Assembly: GCF_000969645.2 (NCBI RefSeq)
Contig: NZ_CP014222.1
Location: forward strand, 310,001-374,000
Reading direction: 5' to 3'
Source of the DNA: Janthinobacterium sp. B9-8
GTDB lineage: Bacteria; Pseudomonadota; Gammaproteobacteria; Burkholderiales; Chitinibacteraceae
DNA: 64,000 nt
The notes beneath the pieces were generated by a model that had not been told where the DNA came from, did not search any database, and worked only from the letters and a program-made list of their open reading frames with translations. Shown one piece after another: positions 45,615-54,828 of this stretch (position 1 is the first letter of the stretch; every line of letters starts with the position of its first letter). Made by a program: the position numbers and the translations under genes.

Positions 45615-46718
45615 TTATTTAGCAGCCACCACTTTCACCACATCGCCATCGGCTAAAAATCCTGCGCCGCTGGCGATGATTTTGGCATCCTGGCCGATGC
45701 CGTTTACGGCTACGTTCTGGGTATCTTGCCTGCCTAATGTGACGCGCTGCATTTTGACTTTATTGCCCGTGCCCAGCACAAACACATAGGCAAAGCCATC
45801 ACGCATGACGATGCTATTGCCCGGTAGGGTGAGCACATCGCCTTGGCCGGTTTGTAATGCGCCTTTGGCAAACATGCCGGGCTTGGCGGTTTCGAGCGAG
45901 GTGTTTTGCAAATCCACATATACCAGCAAATTGCGTGTGCGGGCGTCGACGGTGGGAGCGGCTTTGCGTACTTTGCCATTTACCGATTGGCCATTGGGCA
46001 GGGTGACGCTGACTTGCTGGCCGCTTTTGATTCGCGCGGCATCAAGGGCGCTGACTTCGGCGCGCCATTCTAGACGGCTTTGCCGGACTAATCTAAACAG
46101 CTCTTGCCCCGGCTGTACAACCGCGCCCACGGTGGCGCTACGGGCTGAAATTACCCCATTATCGGGGGCAATCACTTGGCTTTGCTTAATGCGTAATTGC
46201 TGCGCGGCAAGGCGGGCTTTGGCGGCTTGCAGGCGCGCAGCAGCGGCTTGTTCTTGTAAAACAGATTGTTTGATTTGCTGGCCGCTGAGCGCGCCATTGC
46301 TATCGAGCTTGCGAATGCGCTCGGCATTGTCTGAGGCCTCGTTCCATGCTGCTTCTGATTCTGCCAATGCGGCTTGCTGCTGGGCCAACTCAATCTTGAG
46401 CGTGTCGCTGGAAAATTGTGCCAATACCTGGCCGCGTTTCACCACATCGCCGATTTGCGCTTGCACCTCGGCCAGTGCATAGCCGCCAATTTCCGCACCA
46501 ATCAAGGACTCCTGCCACGCTTCGATATTGCCATTGGCGTTGATCACCACTGGCCATGTTTGCTTGGCTGGCGAAATTACCGTGACCGTCATCGCGGGTC
46601 TTGCCGCTTCAGTGGCCTTGGCAACGCTTTTGGGTGTGGCCACCAACACGATCACGCCGCAGAGCAAAAGGCAGGCGCAGATCGCAGTCAGCTTGGGATG
46701 TTGCTTAAGGATACGCAT
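45615..46718 (-). CDS. RND efflux periplasmic adaptor (membrane fusion protein)
   Basis: A 367-residue adaptor with an N-terminal membrane anchor (about 10-28, ICACLLLCGVIVLVATP), then a lipoyl/barrel-sandwich half GGYALAEVQAQIGDVVKRGQVLAQF, a short alpha-hairpin rich in Ala/Gln (about 115-175), the second lipoyl half IAPDNGVISARSATVGAVVQPGQ and beta-barrel and membrane-proximal parts. It links the permease to the outer membrane factor. Confidence 0.94.
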   Translation of the reverse strand: MRILKQHPKLTAICACLLLCGVIVLVATPKSVAKATEAARPAMTVTVISPAKQTWPVVINANGNIEAWQESLIGAEIGGYALAEVQAQIGDVVKRGQVLAQFSSDTLKIELAQQQAALAESEAAWNEASDNAERIRKLDSNGALSGQQIKQSVLQEQAAAARLQAAKARLAAQQLRIKQSQVIAPDNGVISARSATVGAVVQPGQELFRLVRQSRLEWRAEVSALDAARIKSGQQVSVTLPNGQSVNGKVRKAAPTVDARTRNLLVYVDLQNTSLETAKPGMFAKGALQTGQGDVLTLPGNSIVMRDGFAYVFVLGTGNKVKMQRVTLGRQDTQNVAVNGIGQDAKIIASGAGFLADGDVVKVVAAK

Positions 46719-46860
46719 GGGTACAGCTCCAATTGATTGGGGGCATGCTGATGTATTTGGTGTTTAGCGTAAGCGCTTAGCTGAACGGTGCTTTGCATTG
46801 CACGCTGCGTTTCGAGTACGTTCTACGATTCTTGATGTCATAGCTCGAGTCGTTATTTCG

Positions 46861-46930
46861 TAGGGTGCGCAACGACAAAGTCGTTACGCACCAAGAGGCG
46901 GTGCGCAAGAAAAACATTTGCACACCCTAC
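46861..46930. repeat. TAGGGTGYGCAA inverted repeat in the RND operon
   Basis: It begins TAGGGTGCGCAACGAC and ends TTTGCACACCCTAC, with an inner hairpin CGACAAAGTCG. Relatives are at 24997-25066 and 54059-54128. It lies between the outer membrane factor and adaptor genes. Confidence 0.8.
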
Positions 46931-46937
46931 GACATCT

Positions 46938-46975
46938 GCGTGCTTTGTGTTCTCTTTGTGTCTACAGATCTTTTT
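46938..46975. repeat. CTTTGTG/TCTACAGATC repeat at the 3' end of the outer membrane factor gene
   Basis: TGCTTTGTGTTCTCTTTGTG followed by TCTACAGATCTTTTT resembles the right arm of 53063-53190 (CTCTGTGTCTGCAGATCTTT). On the minus strand it encodes the last residues KDL and the TAG stop of the outer membrane factor. Confidence 0.65.
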
Positions 46976-48395
46976 GCTCTTGTTTTTCAATATTCGGTGC
47001 TTTTCCACCGAGGGCTTTATAGAGTGCAATCCAGTTGGCGCTTTGTTCTCTTTGCAAGATGAGCAGGCGGTTTTGGGCGGCTAGCTCATAGCGCTCTATT
47101 TCTGCTGTTTGCAGCTGGCTGGCGCTGCCCACTTTGTAAAGCGCCTGGCTGGCTTTGAGCTGTACGCGGGCAAGGCTAAGCTGGCGTTCCAGCTCTAGCG
47201 TGCGGCGCTGACTGTCGTCTAGGCGCAGCATGTTTTCTTCGATTTCGCGCACGGCTAGCCGAGCCTGCTGCTGATAGCTATGGATGGCTTGCTGGTAGCG
47301 GGCCATGGCGGCATCTTGCTTGGCGCTGAGTTCCCCCGCATTAAAAATCGGGATCGTAAAATTGATACCAAATGACCAGTTGCGGCTGTCTAAATTAACT
47401 CCATCGCTGAGCTGGCAGCCCACACAAATCGTGCCAAGCAAAGAGGCTGATGGGTAGCGGGCGACTTCTTTCACGGCGACTTCTGCTGCGGTTGTTTCTA
47501 GTAAAAAAGCAGCGCTTTTTATATCGGGTCGATCGGCGAGGACTTCGGCAGGGATGCTTTTGATCGAAAGCGCAGGGCGGTTCGGCATCAAGCCTGCTTC
47601 TGGTGCGAGCATGGTTTTAAGGGTGTTTTCTTTCATCCCTGTTAATGCCACCAAAGCTTTGAGCGTAACGCCACATTGGGTGGCAATGTCGCTGGCCTGA
47701 AAGCGGGCTTCTGCTTGCTCGTGATCACTCTTGGCGGCATCCACAATACTGGCAAGGCCTACATCAAGCTTGCTACGCATTAATTTTGCACTTAGGGTTT
47801 GTGATTGCAGTACTTGGCTGGCTAGGGCTTCCTGCCCCTTGCAGGCGCGGTAGCCGGTTAAGGTATTGGCGACTTCTGCGGCAAGGCTGGCAGCGGCTAG
47901 CTCGTAAGCGTTTTCATTGTTGCTCAGATTGGCGTACACACCCTGCTTGGCCGCCGCGATACCACCCCAAAGATCGATTTCCCAGCGTGCATCCAGGCCC
48001 GCATTGGCCAGGTTTTTGGCTGATTCAGCAATGGGCAGCGTATTCATACTGCGGCTATAGCCAGCCGTGGCGCTCACATTGGGCCAGAGATGTGCGCCTA
48101 TGGCTGCTGCTTCTGCACGTGCTTCGGTGATTTTGGCCTTGGCCTGCGCCATACTAGGGTGACTGGCCAAGGTGTGATCAAGTAAAGTATTTAGGTTTTT
48201 ATCTTGCCAGCTGGCCCAGCTATTCTGTACTGATACTTGGGCAGAGTTGGGGATGGAGCCGCTCCATTCTGTAGAGGCGGGCGCTAAATCCTGCGGTGAA
48301 GGCTTGGGAATGTTTACCGCGCAGCCAGTCAGTAGCGAGAGGCAGGCGATCCAATGTAGTTGCTTGATGGTCGGGTGTAGTAATGCAGGCAACAT
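46962..48395 (-). CDS. RND efflux outer membrane factor (NodT/OprM family lipoprotein)
   Basis: A 477-residue TolC-like protein with a lipoprotein signal (lipobox LTGC near residues 22-25). Two OEP domains follow, with LDHTLASHPSMAQAKAKITEARAE, SMNTLPIAESAKNLANAGLDARWEIDLWGG and NWSFGINFTIPIFNAGELSAKQ. It is the first gene of the efflux operon, 243 bases upstream of the adaptor. Its stop codon and last three residues coincide with a repeat element. Confidence 0.93.
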   Translation of the reverse strand: MLPALLHPTIKQLHWIACLSLLTGCAVNIPKPSPQDLAPASTEWSGSIPNSAQVSVQNSWASWQDKNLNTLLDHTLASHPSMAQAKAKITEARAEAAAIGAHLWPNVSATAGYSRSMNTLPIAESAKNLANAGLDARWEIDLWGGIAAAKQGVYANLSNNENAYELAAASLAAEVANTLTGYRACKGQEALASQVLQSQTLSAKLMRSKLDVGLASIVDAAKSDHEQAEARFQASDIATQCGVTLKALVALTGMKENTLKTMLAPEAGLMPNRPALSIKSIPAEVLADRPDIKSAAFLLETTAAEVAVKEVARYPSASLLGTICVGCQLSDGVNLDSRNWSFGINFTIPIFNAGELSAKQDAAMARYQQAIHSYQQQARLAVREIEENMLRLDDSQRRTLELERQLSLARVQLKASQALYKVGSASQLQTAEIERYELAAQNRLLILQREQSANWIALYKALGGKAPNIEKQEQKDL

Positions 48396-48693
48396 ACAAA
48401 ACCTCAGGCAGCATGATAGGCGGTTGAAGACTATATTTTTTGGGCACGATTTATGCAGAGCGTATGCTAAATGAGTCGCTAATGTCAGGCAACAACGGTT
48501 TGAATTTTACGCTTTATATTTTTATTCTTACTGGTTAAGAAATATTATTGCGTGTGATCTAAGCACTTTATGTTTTAATCATGTGGGCGAATCAGCTTCA
48601 TCGCCTTGGATGGTGAATTTATATGCGGCAAGCGCTCGCCTGATCTGGCGTCTAATGCTAATCTTCGCGTAGTTTTATTACAGGATTTGTTCG

Positions 48694-49311
48694 ATGGCAA
48701 AAGGTAATCTTTTTGTGGTGACTGCGCCTTCAGGTGCGGGGAAAACCACCTTGGTCGCAGCGCTTCTTGCCGCAGACCAAAATGTACAGCTTTCAGTGTC
48801 TTTCACCACCCGTGCAGCACGCCCTGGTGAAGTAGACGGGAAGGATTATCATTTTGTAAGCCGCGAAGTGTTTGAGCAAATGATCCATAACGGTGATTTT
48901 CTGGAGCACGCTGAGGTTTACGGCAATTACTACGGCACTTCACAAACATGGATTAATACGGCCATCGATACCGGCCGCGATATTCTTTTAGAAATCGACT
49001 GGCAGGGCGCGGCGCAAGTTCGCCGTCTGTTTCCTGAAGCGATTGGCCTGTTTATTTTGCCGCCTTCGGTTGAAGTTTTAGAGCAGCGTTTAAAAAACCG
49101 CGGCAAAGACAGCGATGAAGTGATCGAGCGCCGCATGGCGGTGGCTAAAGAAGAAATTAGCCATGTTGAAGAGTTCGATTATGTAATCGTGAATGAGCAT
49201 ATTGATGAAGCGGTGCGTGATATTGTGAGCGCGGTAAGAGCCGAGCGCCTGAAGCTGCATCGCCAAAGCACGCGCCATCAAGCTTTAATCAGCGGCCTGA
49301 AATCGGCTTAA
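48694..49311 (+). CDS. gmk: Guanylate kinase
   Basis: Gmk phosphorylates GMP to GDP. The 205 residues show P-loop APSGAGKTTL, SFTTRAARPGEVDGKDYHFVS, FLEHAEVYGNYYGTS and LLEIDWQGAAQVRR. It is followed by rpoZ and spoT, the conserved order in proteobacteria. The 298-base upstream region has no gene. Confidence 0.97.
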   Translation: MAKGNLFVVTAPSGAGKTTLVAALLAADQNVQLSVSFTTRAARPGEVDGKDYHFVSREVFEQMIHNGDFLEHAEVYGNYYGTSQTWINTAIDTGRDILLEIDWQGAAQVRRLFPEAIGLFILPPSVEVLEQRLKNRGKDSDEVIERRMAVAKEEISHVEEFDYVIVNEHIDEAVRDIVSAVRAERLKLHRQSTRHQALISGLKSA

Positions 49312-49410
49312 TCTCGCTCTTTTACGCTGTTTTTATGGTCGTTTACTCAGCGGTTTTTTTGCTAGTGGTTCGGGCTGTTTCACTTTTACCAAGATGGATT
49401 CGTCGATTGG

Positions 49411-49440
49411 CTGACGGCCTACCCTGTTTTCTGCTAGAAT
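49411..49440 (+). promoter_or_regulatory. Possible promoter of rpoZ
   Basis: CTGACG (49411-49416) and TAGAAT (49435-49440) are spaced by 18 bases, 56 bases before the rpoZ start. Confidence 0.4.
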
Positions 49441-49495
49441 CGAGGGTTAGTCGCACCTTGTGCGCATCATCCATATTATTTCCAGGGACAACGCC

Positions 49496-49702
49496 ATGGC
49501 TCGAGTTACCGTAGACGACTGCCTTAACCGCATCGAAAATCGTTTTGATTTGACCTTAGCAGCAGCTTATCGCGCTCGCCAAATTGCCAACGGTTCTACT
49601 CCACAGATCGAGCACAATGGCCGTGAAAAGCCAACTGTACTTGCACTGCGTGAAGTTGCTGCAGGTTTGGTTAGCCGCGACATCTTGATTAAGCGTTCTT
49701 AA
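49496..49702 (+). CDS. rpoZ: RNA polymerase omega subunit
   Basis: A 68-residue omega subunit starting at ATG 49496 after CCAGGGA; the open frame begins earlier but the family starts at [34 protein letters not shown] is the expected C-terminal half. It lies between gmk and spoT as in E. coli. Confidence 0.96.
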   Translation: MARVTVDDCLNRIENRFDLTLAAAYRARQIANGSTPQIEHNGREKPTVLALREVAAGLVSRDILIKRS

Positions 49703-49716
49703 GCTTAAGCTTATCC

Positions 49717-49745
49717 GGCCCAGCAGCTTGCTGGGCCTGTTTTAT
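49717..49745 (+). terminator. Hairpin between rpoZ and spoT
   Basis: A 9-base stem GGCCCAGCA/TGCTGGGCC with loop GCT is followed by TGTTTTATT. The T run is weak, so partial read-through into spoT is likely. Confidence 0.65.
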
Positions 49746-49758
49746 TGTGGGCTCGATT

Positions 49759-51948
49759 ATGGAAATGCTACTGGCTGATATTGATTTACCCGAGTTGGCG
49801 AGTACCGCCCCGGAAGTGTTCGCCGATGCAAATCGCTTTCTTTCCCTGAATACCTCTTATTTAAAGCTGGAAGACCGGCAGTTTTTAGCGGCTGCCTTTT
49901 GCTTTGCTGATGCCTCGCACCGAGGCCAAGTTCGCCGCTCTGGCGAGCCTTATATTTCCCATCCTCTTGCCGTGGCCACCATTCTTACCCAATGGAAGCT
50001 CGACGCTCAGGCGCTAGCAGGCGCTTTGCTGCACGATGTGATGGAAGACAGCGGTGTTACTAAACTTGAGTTGACAGAAAAGTTTGGTAAAACAGTTGCC
50101 GAGCTGGTCGATGGCATGAGCAAAATCGACAAGCTAGAGTTTCAAAGTAAAGAAGAAGCACAGGCCGAGAATTTTCGCAAAATGCTCTTGGCGATGGCGC
50201 GTGATTTACGCGTGATGCTGATTAAGCTGGCTGATCGTTTGCACAATATGCGCACCATGGATGCGATGCGAGCGGATAAGCAAAAGCGAATTGCTCGCGA
50301 AACAATGGAAATCTACGCGCCAATTGCTAATCGAATTGGCCTTAATAGCGCTTATCAGGAATTAGACGATCTGGCATTTAAATATCTGCACCCTAATCGC
50401 TATGGTGTTTTATCCAAAGCATTAAAAGCTGCCCGTGGTAATCGCCGCGAAGTGGTGGGTAGGATATTAGATTCAATTAAAGATAAACTCGCTGCGGCTA
50501 AAATTGAAGCCAGCGTGACAGGCCGTGAAAAAAACCTCTATAGCATTTATCGTAAAATGCAGGAAAAACAACTCAGTTTTTCCGAAGTGCTCGATATCTA
50601 TGCCTTTAGAGTAATTGTAAAAGACGTACCTACCAGCTATCTCACGCTGGGCGCATTGCACGCATTATTTAAGCCAATTCCTGGCAAGTTTAAAGATTAT
50701 ATTGCGATTCCCAAGGCCAATGGCTATCAAAGCCTGCACACCACGCTATTTGGCCCCTATGGCACGCCGATTGAAATTCAAATTCGTTCGGGCGATATGC
50801 ATCGTATTGCCGATGCGGGTGTGGCCAGCCACTGGATGTATAAAAGCGGCGATGAAGGTTTTTCTGATGTGCAGAAAAAAACTCATCAATGGCTGCAATC
50901 TTTATTAGAAATGCAAACCGAATCGGGCGATGCGGTTGAGTTTTTAGAGCATATTAAAGTCGATTTATTCCCCGATCAGGTGTATGTCTTTACGCCTAAG
51001 GGCAAAATTTTTAATATGCCAGCCGGTTCCTGTTGCGTTGATTTTGCCTATGCCGTGCATTCGGATATTGGCGATAGCTGTATTGCCGCAAAAATTAATC
51101 ATGAATTAGTGCCATTACGCACCCGCTTAAAAAATGGCGATCAGGTAGAAATCGTTTCTGCCGTGCACGCACGCCCAAACCCATCTTGGCTGACGTTTGT
51201 GACCACTGGCAAGGCGCGCTCGCATATTCGTCATTTCCTAAAAAGCCTGCGCTTTGAAGAATCTGTATTATTAGGTGATCGTTTATTGGCTCAGGGTTTT
51301 GCCAGTTTAAATCAGCCTTTACAGCAGGTGAGCGACGATGTGTGGGAGCGCTATTTAAAAGAAAATGGCGAGAAATCCCGCGAAGTGGTGAAAGCCGAAT
51401 TAGGCCTCGGTAAACGGCTGGCTATGGTTGTGGCTAAGCGTTTATTGCAATTAGCGGGTAATTGGCAAGAAGAATTAGTTGGTGGGCGTAAAGCCGCCGC
51501 CGTGGCTGTGCGCGGTAGTGAAGGCATGGCGATTCAATGTGCGCGATGTTGTAACCCTATTCCGGGCGACCCTATTTTAGGTTTCGTTAAAAAAGATCAG
51601 GGTTTGGTGATTCATACCCACGATTGCCCACAAATTGCCCATGGCCGCATTGATAGCGAAAAGCTAATTGATGTGGAATGGGATGCCGATGTAAATCGCC
51701 TATTTGATGTGCCCGTGCGTATTCTGGCGCAAAACGATAGAGGCACTTTGGCTGCGATTGCTACGGCAATTGCAGAGGCCGATGCCAATATCACGGCGGT
51801 GGCGACGCAAGAGCCGGAAGGCTTCTCTGAGCGCTACATGCAGATTCAATTTACCTTACAGGTAAGCAATCGCACGCATTTGGCCAAGGTGATGAAAAAC
51901 CTGCGTCAATTGCCTTCGGCCTATCGCATTCAAAGAATGCGTTCATAA
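49759..51948 (+). CDS. spoT: Bifunctional (p)ppGpp synthetase/hydrolase
   Basis: A 729-residue RelA/SpoT homologue from ATG 49759; a GTG four codons earlier is possible. The hydrolase site is intact: ISHPLAVATILTQW and LLHDVMEDSG (HDxxED), then KLADRLHNMRTM. The synthetase region contains YSIYRKMQEK, VLDIYAFRVIV, DYIAIPKANGYQSLHTT and EIQIRS. TGS (VYVFTPKGKIF), a zinc-finger-like CARCCNPIPGD and an ACT domain complete it. It controls the stringent response. Confidence 0.96.
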   Translation: MEMLLADIDLPELASTAPEVFADANRFLSLNTSYLKLEDRQFLAAAFCFADASHRGQVRRSGEPYISHPLAVATILTQWKLDAQALAGALLHDVMEDSGVTKLELTEKFGKTVAELVDGMSKIDKLEFQSKEEAQAENFRKMLLAMARDLRVMLIKLADRLHNMRTMDAMRADKQKRIARETMEIYAPIANRIGLNSAYQELDDLAFKYLHPNRYGVLSKALKAARGNRREVVGRILDSIKDKLAAAKIEASVTGREKNLYSIYRKMQEKQLSFSEVLDIYAFRVIVKDVPTSYLTLGALHALFKPIPGKFKDYIAIPKANGYQSLHTTLFGPYGTPIEIQIRSGDMHRIADAGVASHWMYKSGDEGFSDVQKKTHQWLQSLLEMQTESGDAVEFLEHIKVDLFPDQVYVFTPKGKIFNMPAGSCCVDFAYAVHSDIGDSCIAAKINHELVPLRTRLKNGDQVEIVSAVHARPNPSWLTFVTTGKARSHIRHFLKSLRFEESVLLGDRLLAQGFASLNQPLQQVSDDVWERYLKENGEKSREVVKAELGLGKRLAMVVAKRLLQLAGNWQEELVGGRKAAAVAVRGSEGMAIQCARCCNPIPGDPILGFVKKDQGLVIHTHDCPQIAHGRIDSEKLIDVEWDADVNRLFDVPVRILAQNDRGTLAAIATAIAEADANITAVATQEPEGFSERYMQIQFTLQVSNRTHLAKVMKNLRQLPSAYRIQRMRS

Positions 51949-51989
51949 GACTGCAGGGCCATATTTCTTTTTATTTACTGAACTACATC

Positions 51990-52190
51990 ATGAAAATCTC
52001 AATTAATGGCGAAGCCCGCGAATTTGTGGCCCCCCTTTCCCTGCTTGATCTAATTGATTTGCTTGAACTCAAAGGTAAACGAATTGCTATCGAGCAAAAT
52101 GGCGAAATCGTTCCTAAAAGCCAACATGGCGCTACTTTTCTAAGTGAAGGTGATATTTTAGAAATGGTTGTGGCAGTAGGCGGGGGCTGA
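51990..52190 (+). CDS. thiS: Thiamine biosynthesis sulfur carrier protein
   Basis: A 66-residue ubiquitin-fold protein ending in the functional GG (VVAVGGG). It carries sulfur as a thiocarboxylate for thiazole synthesis by ThiG. It lies 41 bases after spoT and 67 bases before thiG. No TPP riboswitch is visible between spoT and thiS. Confidence 0.94.
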   Translation: MKISINGEAREFVAPLSLLDLIDLLELKGKRIAIEQNGEIVPKSQHGATFLSEGDILEMVVAVGGG

Positions 52191-52257
52191 TTATTATTTT
52201 GTAGCTCGGGTTAGCGCTTGTGCAGCTCGGTATTGTCTTCATTTATAAGAGGTGTCT

Positions 52258-53046
52258 ATGTCGGATCAATTTCAAATTGCGGGTAAGGCTTACCAATCAA
52301 GATTGATTGTTGGCACCGGTAAATATAAAGATTTTCAAGAAACGCGTGCTGCGGTGGATGCCTCTGGTGCAGAAATTATTACCGTGGCAATTCGCAGGGT
52401 AAATATTGGTCAGGATGCCAGCCAGCCGTCTTTGCTTGAGTATTTACCGCCGTCGCAATTTACTTATTTGCCAAATACCGCAGGCTGCTATAACGCCACC
52501 GATGCCGTGCGTACCTTACGTTTAGCGCGTGAATTACTCGATGGACATAAGCTGGTAAAACTCGAAGTACTTGGGGATGCCAATACGCTTTATCCTAATG
52601 TGCGCGAAACGCTGATTGCCGCGGAAACGCTGGTCAAAGAAGGCTTCGATGTGATGGTTTATACATCGGATGACCCGATTGTCGCTAAAGAGCTGGAAGA
52701 CATCGGCTGCTGCGCCATCATGCCTTTGGCTTCTTTGATTGGCTCGGGTATGGGGATTTTAAACCCATGGAATCTGCGCCTGATTATTGAATCGGCCAAG
52801 GTGCCGGTGCTGGTTGATGCCGGCGTAGGCACGGCGTCCGACGCGGCGATTGCGATGGAATTAGGCTGCGACGGCATTTTAATGAACACCGCCATTGCAG
52901 GGGCAAAAAATCCGGTACTGATGGCGCGGGCGATGAAGCTGGCGGTAATGGCTGGGCGCGATGCATTTTTAGCAGGGCGTATCCCAAGAAAACTCTACAC
53001 CGCAGACCCAAGCTCACCGGTATCGGGCTTGATTGCAGCGAAGTAA
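52258..53046 (+). CDS. thiG: Thiazole synthase
   Basis: ThiG builds the thiazole ring of thiamine from deoxyxylulose 5-phosphate, ThiS-thiocarboxylate and dehydroglycine. The 262-residue protein starts at ATG 52258 after AAGAGG. It shows [56 protein letters not shown] and the phosphate loop [20 protein letters not shown]. It follows thiS. Confidence 0.96.
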   Translation: MSDQFQIAGKAYQSRLIVGTGKYKDFQETRAAVDASGAEIITVAIRRVNIGQDASQPSLLEYLPPSQFTYLPNTAGCYNATDAVRTLRLARELLDGHKLVKLEVLGDANTLYPNVRETLIAAETLVKEGFDVMVYTSDDPIVAKELEDIGCCAIMPLASLIGSGMGILNPWNLRLIIESAKVPVLVDAGVGTASDAAIAMELGCDGILMNTAIAGAKNPVLMARAMKLAVMAGRDAFLAGRIPRKLYTADPSSPVSGLIAAK

Positions 53047-53062
53047 GAATGTGCTTTAAAAA

Positions 53063-53190
53063 GGACTGTAGACACAAAGATAGGAAGAGCACAGAGCATA
53101 CAAAGCAGGGGTAATGGTATTAAATTTGTACTCACCTGCCTTTCTCCCCGCGCTCTGTGTTCTCTGAGGCCTCTGTGTCTGCAGATCTTT
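53063..53190. repeat. GATCTGTAGACACA / CTCTGTG palindromic repeat after thiG
   Basis: The left arm has CTGTAGACACAAAGA and AGAGCACAGAGC; the right arm has GCGCTCTGTGTTCTCTGAGG and CTCTGTGTCTGCAGATC. It starts about 17 bases after the thiG stop. Confidence 0.75.
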
Positions 53191-53226
53191 GGTTTCCCAC
53201 AATTAGTGTTTAAAATATTTAATATG

Positions 53227-53248
53227 CGCCGCGCGATGCGGCGTTTTT
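53227..53248 (+). terminator. Terminator hairpin just upstream of trmB
   Basis: CGCCGC and GCGGCG form a stem around GCGAT, followed by five T. It lies 20 bases before the trmB start. Confidence 0.65.
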
Positions 53249-53267
53249 GTTTGCAAGGAATCGAGAA

Positions 53268-53948
53268 ATGGAACACCCAAATTATATGCGCCGTATTCGC
53301 AGCTTTGTGCTGCGCCAAGGCCATTTATCCTCAGGCCAGGAGCGGGCAATTGCTGAGTTTGGCGAAAAATTTTGCATTAAATATCAGCCTGAGTTACTTG
53401 ATCTGACCGCTGCATTTGGCCGATCTGGTCCTAAGATTCTGGAAATTGGTTTTGGCATGGGCGGCCCAACCGCTGAGATTGCCACGAATAAACCAGAAAC
53501 CGATTACCTTGGTGTAGAAGTGCATACGCCAGGTGTAGGCAGCTTGCTTAAATTATTGGGCGAGCAAGGCTTACAAAATGTACGCATCGTGCAACACGAT
53601 GCGGTAGAAGTGCTGGATAAAATGCTCGCAGCAGATTCCCTCGATGGCGCGCATATTTTCTTCCCTGATCCTTGGCATAAAAAACGCCATAATAAGCGCC
53701 GTTTGATTCAGCCTGATCTAGTCAAGCAGCTGTGTTCACGGATTAAAAGCGGCGGCTATGTACATTTGGCGACTGATTGGGAAGACTACGCCATTCAAAT
53801 GTTGGAAGTCTTGTCCAACGAACCTAGCTTAAAAAACACCGCAGAAACCTACGCCGAGCGCCCAGATTACCGCCCGCTCACAAAGTTTGAAAACCGTGGT
53901 ATCAAGCTAGGCCATGGTGTTTGGGACTTGGTGTTCCGTAAGATTTAA
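53268..53948 (+). CDS. trmB: tRNA (guanine-N7-)-methyltransferase
   Basis: TrmB methylates G46 in the tRNA variable loop. The 226 residues start at ATG 53268 after AAGGA; the frame extends seven codons upstream. The SAM motif is [16 protein letters not shown], with [15 protein letters not shown], and the diagnostic [15 protein letters not shown] and [10 protein letters not shown] follow. Confidence 0.96.
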   Translation: MEHPNYMRRIRSFVLRQGHLSSGQERAIAEFGEKFCIKYQPELLDLTAAFGRSGPKILEIGFGMGGPTAEIATNKPETDYLGVEVHTPGVGSLLKLLGEQGLQNVRIVQHDAVEVLDKMLAADSLDGAHIFFPDPWHKKRHNKRRLIQPDLVKQLCSRIKSGGYVHLATDWEDYAIQMLEVLSNEPSLKNTAETYAERPDYRPLTKFENRGIKLGHGVWDLVFRKI

Positions 53949-54414
53949 TGAGGTTTAATCATTTGTCGGTTGGGTGAAACCCGCTTTATGCATATGAAAT
54001 ACTAAAGGTGGGCTTCGCCCCAATCCTGTCAACTTAACAGGATTGGGTTTGATTTTTATAGGGTGTGCAAGTCGTTTTTCTTGCGCACCGCCTTGCCGTA
54101 GCAACGACTTCGTCGTTGTACACCCTAAACTGCTGCACAATGACAAGCATGGAATCATCGTAGGGCGGGTGAAACCCGCGTATTTTTCAGCATGGTTCGC
54201 GGGTTTCACCCGCCCTACATGATTAATTTGATAACACAAAAGCTACCCCCTACATTTCCGCTTTTTCTACGCTTAATGGTTTATTTCGCAGAAAATAGCT
54301 TTATTTTTCCTGATTCTTGCCGATAACGCAGTGATGGGCCTGCTCTTTCGTCAGATTATGCAGGGCGGCCATTATGCTAAAGTAAATTCAGCTCTAAAGA
54401 TAAGGCGGTATAAA
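53949..54414. repeat. 466-base repeat-filled region between trmB and flgP
   Basis: No gene. It holds, in order, a degenerate GGGTGAAACCCGC piece (53970-54020), the hairpin CAATCCTGT/ACAGGATTG (54021-54045), a TAGGGTGTGCAAGTCG inverted repeat (54059-54128, ending TTGTACACCCTAA), and a GTAGGGCGGGTGAAACCCGC inverted repeat (54160-54218). The rest, 54219-54414, is AT-rich and probably holds the promoter of the flagellar genes. Confidence 0.8.
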
Positions 54415-54828
54415 ATGCGGATCAAACACACTCTGGTGTCGCTTGCGACTTTACTAGCTTGCGTGGCTACTTCTTACGCAGAAGAAGGCGTAGTGACTGC
54501 CGCTGGTTATGGTGCACCACCGCAGATTGAGGGCTTGTCAGGGGCTCAGCGCCGCTTGATGTCGATGCGCGCTTCAAAGCTCGATGCTTATCGTGCACTG
54601 GCCGAAACGGTGCAAGGTTTTAGATTGGCGGGTAATAGTACGGTGGCGGCTCTATCGGTGCAAAATGATAGCTTCCGTATTTATGTAGATGCGTATTTAC
54701 GCGGTGCGCGGGTGGTTTCGATGAATGCCTTGCCCGAAGGCGCTTACGAGACAGTGCTAGAGCTGGATATGTCTAAGCTGGCTAATGAATCGTCTAATCA
54801 CAATTTCTTTGCTATGCGGGGTCGTTAA
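54415..54828 (+). CDS. flgP: FlgP-like LPP20-domain protein
   Basis: A 137-residue exported protein. ATG 54415 after TAAGGCGG is chosen because it gives a clean signal peptide (MRIKHTLVSLATLLACVATS, cut near SYA); the open frame starts 28 codons earlier. The mature part is a small LPP20 domain: RRLMSMRASKLDAYRALAE and VVSMNALPEGAYETVLELDM. The usual lipobox Cys is not at the end of the signal, so it may be periplasmic rather than lipidated. FlgP proteins support the outer-membrane ring of polar flagella. It is directly followed by the flgT-like gene. Confidence 0.8.
   Translation: MRIKHTLVSLATLLACVATSYAEEGVVTAAGYGAPPQIEGLSGAQRRLMSMRASKLDAYRALAETVQGFRLAGNSTVAALSVQNDSFRIYVDAYLRGARVVSMNALPEGAYETVLELDMSKLANESSNHNFFAMRGR

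Noticed and set aside
51949..51989. Possible TPP riboswitch before thiS
   Set aside because: The gap after spoT is only 41 bases, too short for a THI element, and no CTGAGA-type core is present.
53949..54239. Frame across the repeats after trmB
   Set aside because: It is composed of three different repeat families and has no protein-like composition.
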